Shown here: piece by piece, positions 13,954 through 18,521 of the stretch
Layout of the letters: each line of letters starts with the position of its first letter
Position numbering within the stretch: the first letter of the stretch is position 1
Assembly: GCA_013002645.1 (NCBI GenBank)
Contig: JABDJF010000172.1
Coordinates: 1 to 18,521 of the forward strand
Direction: 5' to 3'
DNA: 18,521 nt
From: Myxococcales bacterium
Lineage (GTDB): Bacteria > Myxococcota_A > Polyangia > Polyangiales > Houyiibacteriaceae
Translations under genes and position numbers: made by a program
Notes under the pieces: generated by a model
What the model was told of the DNA's origin: nothing
Database searches by the model: none
Seen by the model: only the letters and a program-made list of their open reading frames with translations

Positions 13954-15765
13954 GTGGACGACGCGCCAGAGCCCATTCGGTTGGCAGTTGGTCGCCTCTC
14001 AGGCCTCCCCGGCGTCGCTCTGGAATCGTCCCCGGAGTTGATCTCGGCCGAGTCCGCGTGGGCGATTCAGTTTCGGCTGACCTCCGCGCGCTTCTCTGAG
14101 TTCGTGCCCAAGGAGACGTGCTGGGTCGCGCTCGTCGATGGCTGCTACCCCACCGGTCGCATCCGCATCTTTCCCGCCCAAGAGAACGGCCTCGTCCACA
14201 CATTCCCACATCAAGATCGGAACGTCGTGTCCGGCGCGAGTCACGCCACTTGGCGGACCGGCAAGCCGTGCGTCGACAGCCCATCACAGCGCCTTGGACG
14301 GATAGCCGGAGGTCCTGAGCCCCGCGACGACGCGGAGTTTCGACTTCGCTGGCACGTCGAGCGCTGCCTCGGCTGGCTCGAGGTGGCCGCTGTCGACCAG
14401 TTGATGGTGGATGACGAGCCGTTCGAGGTCCCGCAGTGTCCCTCCGAACTTCTCAACACCCGCTTCACCGTGATTCACGACGAGGGGGACGACACGTGGC
14501 CAGCTTGGGACCGGCACGTAGGGCGCTACGGCGAGATCCACTGGGGCGCGCTCCCGGGCTTTGACAAGACCATCGTCGCCGAGGAGTTCTTCGACGCGGC
14601 CGGCGCCCAGATTCGAAGCTGCCGCCGCGGCTCTCGACCCAGCGAGAAGCCGTGGGTCGGGTACTGGTGGCTGTGGCCATCTCCGATCGTGATTCCTCCG
14701 TGGCACGCCCCAGGTACGTGGGCCGAACTCCGGCGAACCGGCGTGAGACTCAATATGGACGTCGACAGGTTCATTCGCTGGATGGCCCGCCGCGCTGGGG
14801 GCAAGGAGCCCGTGATCATCCTGCTCGGGTACCCGATTCCCACGCTCTGGAATGGCGCTCCAGTGGAGGTCCACTGGCAGGCCATCCTCGCGCCTGAGGT
14901 CCCGACGAAGATCGAGCCGATGAACGGGTTCCGAGCCAACGAGCGCGGCCGAAGTGAGCGCCTCCGCCACGACATCTTCAACGGGGGAAAGAAGCTCTCG
15001 TACCTCAAGACGGCGAACTGGCACCCGGACCGGCTCCAGGCACGTGGGCGACTGCCTTCAGAAGTCAGAACGCGGTCGGTTGCCGTGATCGGCGCCGGCG
15101 CGCTGGGCTCCGCCGTCGCGGAGCTCTTGGCGCGTGGCGGGGTCACCGAGATCCTCATCGTCGACGATGACGACCTCGAGGCCGGCAACCTCGTGCGTCA
15201 CACGCTCACCGGCGCCGACCTCGGGCGCAACAAGGCAACCGCCACCGCGGCGAGACTCGAGGGGGCCGCACCAATGTCACGCATAATCTCGCACGCCACG
15301 CGGCTCCCCCGAGGCGACGCACTTCGAACGCTCTTGGAACCCTTCGACGTCGTGTTGGACTGCACCGGCGAAGACGATGTCCTCCGCCGTCTCGGCGCGG
15401 CTTGGTGGTCTGTCCCTCGACACTTCCTGTCGGCCTCGTTGGGGTTCGACGCGAGTCGGCTGTTCCTGTTCGGAGCGCACGCGTGCTGCTTTCCGTTCGA
15501 GGAGTTCGAGTGCGCGGTGCGACCGTGGCTCGGTGAAGAGCGCTCCCGGTGGACTGCTGCGGGCGAGACGCTTGAGGGCCCGGGTTGCTGGTCGCCCTTG
15601 TTCCCGGCGCGAAGCGACGACGTGTGGCTCGCAGCGGTTGCGACCGTGAAGTACCTGGAACGAGCGGCAAAGGGCAAAATCCCTGATGGTCTGCGCGTCC
15701 TCGAACAACGCTCTGACGAGGTCGTGGTGGGCTACCAGCCCGTCGAGCTCGAAGAGGTGATGTGA
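13954..15765 (+). CDS. cap2: Cap2: E2-E1 ubiquitin-transferase-like fusion
   Basis: The enzyme is predicted to activate the C-terminus of the CD-NTase and transfer it to target proteins, priming the system. The N-terminal E2-like domain has FPHQ (84-87) and the likely catalytic cysteine C106 in GKPCVDSP. A central linker region follows. The C-terminal ThiF/E1 domain has the nucleotide-binding IGAGALGS (379-386), VDDDDLEAGNLVRH (403-416) with the R-N-K element (425-427), and the likely E1 cysteine C545 in GPGCWSPLF. Both cysteines lie close to the positions known for Enterobacter cloacae Cap2 (109 and 548, from memory). The start is a GTG at 13954, with GGAGG at 13942-13946. It begins 13 bases after the CD-NTase stop. 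All expected active-site elements are present, so it should be active. Confidence 0.92.
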   Translation: MDDAPEPIRLAVGRLSGLPGVALESSPELISAESAWAIQFRLTSARFSEFVPKETCWVALVDGCYPTGRIRIFPAQENGLVHTFPHQDRNVVSGASHATWRTGKPCVDSPSQRLGRIAGGPEPRDDAEFRLRWHVERCLGWLEVAAVDQLMVDDEPFEVPQCPSELLNTRFTVIHDEGDDTWPAWDRHVGRYGEIHWGALPGFDKTIVAEEFFDAAGAQIRSCRRGSRPSEKPWVGYWWLWPSPIVIPPWHAPGTWAELRRTGVRLNMDVDRFIRWMARRAGGKEPVIILLGYPIPTLWNGAPVEVHWQAILAPEVPTKIEPMNGFRANERGRSERLRHDIFNGGKKLSYLKTANWHPDRLQARGRLPSEVRTRSVAVIGAGALGSAVAELLARGGVTEILIVDDDDLEAGNLVRHTLTGADLGRNKATATAARLEGAAPMSRIISHATRLPRGDALRTLLEPFDVVLDCTGEDDVLRRLGAAWWSVPRHFLSASLGFDASRLFLFGAHACCFPFEEFECAVRPWLGEERSRWTAAGETLEGPGCWSPLFPARSDDVWLAAVATVKYLERAAKGKIPDGLRVLEQRSDEVVVGYQPVELEEVM

Positions 15766-15818
15766 TCGTTCGCCGGCTTCCAGGCGTCAATCTCACAGGC
15801 GGCGGTGGCGCTCTATGA
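15762..15818 (+). CDS. Possible 18-codon bridging ORF between cap2 and cap3
   Basis: A GTG at 15762 overlaps the cap2 stop (GTGA), and the frame runs to a TGA at 15816-15818 that overlaps the cap3 ATG (ATGA). The peptide would be MIVRRLPGVNLTGGGGAL. The double overlap fills the only gap in an otherwise tight operon. It may be a leader that carries ribosomes to the weakly signposted cap3 start; a chance open frame is equally possible. Confidence 0.3.
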   Translation: MIVRRLPGVNLTGGGGAL

Positions 15819-16336
15819 GTCGCAGCCACCACTGGATCACGCCGTGCGGGGGATACGCGCTCCGCCTAACGGCCGCATCCTGGCAGCAGATGGATCGTGA
15901 GTGCGGCCGGGCTGAAGCGCTCGAAACAGGCGGCATTCTAGTTGGACACTACACGACCGATGAGTCGACAGCGGTGGTCGCAGAAGCTCTCCCTCCGCCA
16001 AAGGACTCGACCCGTGGCCGAAGTTGGTTCCGTCGAGGCGTCGCGGGTCTGCGTGGGCTGCTGGCCAAGCGCTGGGAGAGCCAAGTTCGCACCTACTACG
16101 TCGGCGAATGGCACTACCACCCGGCCAGTATCGTGGAACCGAGCGGCGATGACCTGGTCCAGATGTACGGCATCAGCGCCGATCCGCGGTACCGTTGCCG
16201 GGAGCCCATCATGCTGATCGTCGGTCAGGCTCGGGACGGCGACGAACGACCGGTTCGGGCCTTCGTCTTTCCACAGCCCGAAGGGCACCTAGAGTTCGAG
16301 CAGCGTAGGGGCGATGCAGGCCCCGTCTCGAAATGA
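15815..16336 (+). CDS. cap3: Cap3: JAMM/MPN isopeptidase of CBASS
   Basis: This 173-aa protein is a metal-dependent protease predicted to cleave CD-NTase conjugates made by Cap2, keeping the system in check. The JAMM site is complete: E37 in ALETGGILVG, and HxHP-x6-S-x2-D at GEWHYHPASIVEPSGDDL (H100, H102, S110, D113). A basic insert (about 64-92, rich in R and K) precedes the metal site. There is no convincing Shine-Dalgarno before the ATG at 15815, and 49 nt separate it from the cap2 stop; an 18-codon ORF spans this gap with overlaps at both ends, so translation may be coupled. It is the last gene of the CBASS operon, and the next gene is convergent. Confidence 0.9.
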   Translation: MSRSHHWITPCGGYALRLTAASWQQMDRECGRAEALETGGILVGHYTTDESTAVVAEALPPPKDSTRGRSWFRRGVAGLRGLLAKRWESQVRTYYVGEWHYHPASIVEPSGDDLVQMYGISADPRYRCREPIMLIVGQARDGDERPVRAFVFPQPEGHLEFEQRRGDAGPVSK

Positions 16337-16455
16337 CTCACGGACCTGCCGCGAAGGCTTCGCGCACACTCGCCCCACGCCGGCCGTCTCCCACTGCCGG
16401 TGCCCGAGCCCCAATTCCGGCTCTTCAGGCCCACGCCCCGGACGGACCCCTAGTC

Positions 16456-16475
16456 GGCCCGTCCCACGGACGGCC
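16456..16475. terminator. Hairpin between convergent cap3 and the trb-linked small gene
   Basis: GGCCCGTCC (16456-16464) pairs with GGACGGCC (16468-16475) across a CAC loop, with one bulged C. It lies in the 189-bp convergent gap (16337-16525) and could end transcription from either side. No T tract is evident, and the neighbourhood is very GC-rich, so chance pairing is possible. Nothing else is seen in the gap. Confidence 0.35.
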
Positions 16476-16525
16476 GCCGCTGCGCTAAGGAGCCCCCGCC
16501 GCCGCGACGACGGCGCAGAGCCCCA

Positions 16526-16777
16526 TCAGTTGTTGTCGTCGTCGCTTTCTTTCCATCGAAGCTGTAGCCCGGTGTCGGGATCGCGGGGATAGAAGTCGAA
16601 GCGGAGATTGGCGGACCCGTCTCGGTTCCTGAACGCCACTCCAACTTTCTTCCACAATCCTTTTTCGAGGCCCTTGCGCTTGATCACCGCAAAGATGTCA
16701 GCATCCGGCCCGCGGTGTTTGGATTCTTCAGGGGGTTCCGAGTCCACGTGTGTCGTCTCTTTTTCCTGTGTGTTCAT
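16526..16777 (-). CDS. Small trb-linked protein related to the repeat-module proteins (83 aa)
   Basis: The ATG at 16777 follows AAAGGAC on the minus strand. The N-terminal about 35 residues are polar and acidic and appear disordered. The rest, KGLWKKVGVAFRNRDGSANL followed by DFYPRDPDTGLQLRWKE, aligns with the core of the 62-63 aa proteins at 1747 and 10492 (YWNRAGVAFENRDGS, then LPQTKFQLRE). It is therefore a divergent member of the same uncharacterised family. It lies 41 bases after the trbI stop on the same strand and is probably the last gene of the transfer transcript. The link to conjugation genes suggests the family belongs to the element's backbone rather than to the defence cargo. 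Confidence 0.75.
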   Translation of the reverse strand: MNTQEKETTHVDSEPPEESKHRGPDADIFAVIKRKGLEKGLWKKVGVAFRNRDGSANLRFDFYPRDPDTGLQLRWKESDDDNN

Positions 16778-16818
16778 GATTGTCCTTTCTTTTCGTTGTT
16801 AACGGCGTTCAGGTCGTA

Positions 16819-18015
16819 TCACCGACGCGGGTAAGGCGACTTGAACGCAATGTCTTTGTTGACCATCACGTTGAAGCGATAGCCTGGTCGGATCTGGAGC
16901 GTGTTCGGCACCTCGCTCTCTTTTTCGACAATCTCGCGGCCGAGCTCCGCGACCGACTGCCCGACCGCGGCCGTCACGGCGGATTGCGTCTGGAAGCCCC
17001 GTTCCGTTTCGCCGGCTTGCCTTGTCAGCTCAGCGCCGAGGTTGAAGACGGTGAGCAAGAGGGCTGCGCCAATTCGGCGCGCGACGTGGCGATTGACCTT
17101 GTCCTTGAATCCGGCGTAGCCAGCCGGGTCGGCGCCTGGCATGCCCTCGAGCTCGAGCTCTGAGGCGTCGGGGTAGACGATCTTCGTCCAAATCACGAGC
17201 GCGCGCTTCTGGGCGAAGGCCACCTCGTTGTCATACGTGCCAACGAGCTTGCTTCCCTGCGGGACGACCAGATAGCGGCCCGTGGCCGTGTCGTAGACGT
17301 CCTCGGAGACCTGCGCGAGAATCTGCCCCGGAAGATCCGAGTTGATTCCTGAAATCATGACCGCAGGAATCACCGCCCCACTCTTCAGCTCATAGCGGGT
17401 CAGCGGCCCCTGCCGGGTCTTCTCTAGGTATCCGCTCGGCCAGTCCTCTGCGCCGTGACGAATGAAGTTCGCCTTCTGCGCGTACTTCGGTTGGTCGCGG
17501 CCGCCGGCCAATTGTTGGAGCGCTTCGAGTTCTGCGGAGCGAAGCCCGCCACCCAGGTGACTGCTTTCCTCGCCGAAATGGGGCTCCACGGACTGGGCCA
17601 AATCATCAATCCTTTCAAGATGCTGCATCTCTATCTTCGAAGACGCCGTAAGGGACTGGCGTAGCGCCTCCTCGGCGCGCGACGGGTCGACCTCGCTTCG
17701 TGGACTGCGATACGGTTCCACAGGGAAGTCGTCGCTCCCTGAAAGCTCCGGGCCCGTGAGCGGCTGTTCGTAGAGGGCGCGCTCCCGGTCTTGAAGCCCG
17801 CGAATGGCCTCCTCGGCGGCCTTGTCCGCCGGGGCGAGCGTTACCTCCGGCCCGTCGTCAGCCTCCTCTTGCTCCGCTTCACGGGCGCCCTCACGACCCA
17901 TTGCGATGGCGCCGACCAGCAGGACGCCACAAAGCACCCCCATCGCCAACACGGGCCGCTGGGCCAACGGGTTTCCCTTCTTGACGAGGCGTACGGGATC
18001 GTCGAGCTCGGTCAT
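16819..18015 (-). CDS. trbI: TrbI (VirB10 family), type IV secretion channel protein
   Basis: This 398-aa protein spans the envelope in the mating-pair channel. It has a short cytoplasmic N-terminus, one membrane helix at about residues 21-40 (PVLAMGVLCGVLLVGAIAMG), and a periplasmic linker rich in Glu, Ala and Pro. The conserved VirB10/TrbI C-terminal domain covers about 205-395 and includes GAVIPAVMISGINSDLPGQ, VSEDVYDTATGRYLVVPQGS and KLVGTYD. These blocks are strongly diagnostic of the RP4/Ti TrbI branch. The start overlaps the trbG stop by ATGA (18012-18015), the usual trbG-trbI order. The length is slightly short for the family but the protein is complete. Confidence 0.93.
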   Translation of the reverse strand: MTELDDPVRLVKKGNPLAQRPVLAMGVLCGVLLVGAIAMGREGAREAEQEEADDGPEVTLAPADKAAEEAIRGLQDRERALYEQPLTGPELSGSDDFPVEPYRSPRSEVDPSRAEEALRQSLTASSKIEMQHLERIDDLAQSVEPHFGEESSHLGGGLRSAELEALQQLAGGRDQPKYAQKANFIRHGAEDWPSGYLEKTRQGPLTRYELKSGAVIPAVMISGINSDLPGQILAQVSEDVYDTATGRYLVVPQGSKLVGTYDNEVAFAQKRALVIWTKIVYPDASELELEGMPGADPAGYAGFKDKVNRHVARRIGAALLLTVFNLGAELTRQAGETERGFQTQSAVTAAVGQSVAELGREIVEKESEVPNTLQIRPGYRFNVMVNKDIAFKSPYPRR

Positions 18016-18521
18016 TGTCGCCGCCGCCTCCTCTTCTTCTCATGGTTCTTTCGGATCTCGACGCGTTGCTGGTGCTTGCCGACGCCGTTGATCATCACAG
18101 CTTTTTCAATCAAGCGGTCGACGACGTAGCAGCCGTCCCGGACTCGGTAGTTGACGAGCTGCATCTGCTTGCGCTCCTCGAGGAGGAGCACCGGGGCTTC
18201 GGTCCTCGCAAGACCCGGCGGCATCTTGATGCAGGTTCTTTCGCCGTTGTCGTAGACGGCACGGGGGCGCCATGGGGGTTCGTCCCCGGTGATCTCGTAG
18301 TCGGTGTTGACGTCCTCGATCGAGGCGCGGCCGAGATCCATCGCGACCTCTGCGCTCTCTTCCCGTCGGTCATTGAGGTACGCTTCCCAGGCCGCCACGG
18401 CGTCCTCTGGGTAGCTGAACGATACGAGTGGCATGTGATCCTTTTTCCGAGACACGAGCTCGAGCTGGTACACGCGCCGGTCGGTGTGAATGACCAAGTT
18501 GGTTTCGAGGTTCATGGCGTG
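18012..18521 (-). CDS. trbG: TrbG (VirB9 family), C-terminal part, cut by the window edge
   Basis: The frame is open to the window end, so the N-terminus and signal peptide lie outside; the internal ATG at 18515 is not the true start. Visible blocks include LETNLVIHTDRRVYQLEL, a WRPRAVYDNGERTCIKMPPG-type segment, and a C-terminal YVVDRLIEKAVMINGVGKHQ followed by QRVEI, all typical of VirB9/TrbG/CagX. This protein partners with TrbI and the TrbH/VirB7-type lipoprotein in the outer-membrane core of the conjugation channel. The C-terminus is unusually basic (KKRRRRRQ). It overlaps trbI by 4 nt, so the two are translated together. Confidence 0.92.
   Translation of the reverse strand, partial: HAMNLETNLVIHTDRRVYQLELVSRKKDHMPLVSFSYPEDAVAAWEAYLNDRREESAEVAMDLGRASIEDVNTDYEITGDEPPWRPRAVYDNGERTCIKMPPGLARTEAPVLLLEERKQMQLVNYRVRDGCYVVDRLIEKAVMINGVGKHQQRVEIRKNHEKKRRRRRQ

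Noticed and set aside
1..18521. CRISPR arrays, tRNA or rRNA genes, origin of transfer
   Set aside because: No regularly spaced repeats, cloverleaf-like segments or recognisable oriT structure were seen on either strand by reading.

Overview
The window is a GC-rich stretch from a Gram-negative bacterium, most likely a proteobacterium or myxobacterium-like lineage. That guess rests on high GC, RP4-type trb conjugation genes and gene styles; nothing here fixes the species. The 3' end carries trbG and trbI on the minus strand, so the segment probably belongs to an integrative conjugative element or a conjugative plasmid. Most of the rest is accessory cargo.

Layout. Positions 1-1445 hold a small unknown gene bracketed by hairpins, a short RadC-family (JAMM) gene, and an unknown gene coupled to it by an ATGA overlap. 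Positions 1469-1977 and 10218-10719 are two diverged copies of one roughly 500-bp module: a leader with a UUCG-capped hairpin, a 62-63 aa ORF and a second hairpin. Between them lies a two-gene DNA-modification and helicase system (2328-9576), flanked on the left by an HNH-nuclease remnant and on the right by a transposase remnant. The first gene is a PLD-like/SNF2 helicase (1121 aa). The second is an N6-adenine-type DNA methyltransferase (1292 aa) with an AlbA_2/Schlafen-like domain inserted between methylase motifs I and IV.

Positions 10932-16336 hold a complete type II CBASS anti-phage operon. In order it contains a promoter, a small HTH_17 protein, Cap4 (DUF4297 nuclease plus SAVED sensor), a CD-NTase, Cap2 (E2-E1 fusion, Cys106 and Cys545) and Cap3 (JAMM protease). 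The genes overlap or nearly touch. The expected logic is that Cap2 conjugates the CD-NTase C-terminus to target proteins, Cap3 reverses this, the CD-NTase makes a cyclic oligonucleotide on infection, and Cap4 binds it and degrades DNA.

The minus-strand block (18521-16526) is trbG (partial), trbI and a small ORF that resembles the two 62-63 aa ORFs of the repeats. That makes three members of one uncharacterised small-protein family in the window. A separate pattern is a near-identical leader hairpin (GGCAGCTCTC...GAGAGCTGCC type) placed 31-32 nt before the start codons of the radC-like gene and of both repeat ORFs, which suggests one shared cis-regulatory element. The strongest candidates for something new are the AlbA_2-bearing methylase with its PLD-helicase partner, and the repeated leader/small-protein modules that bracket it.
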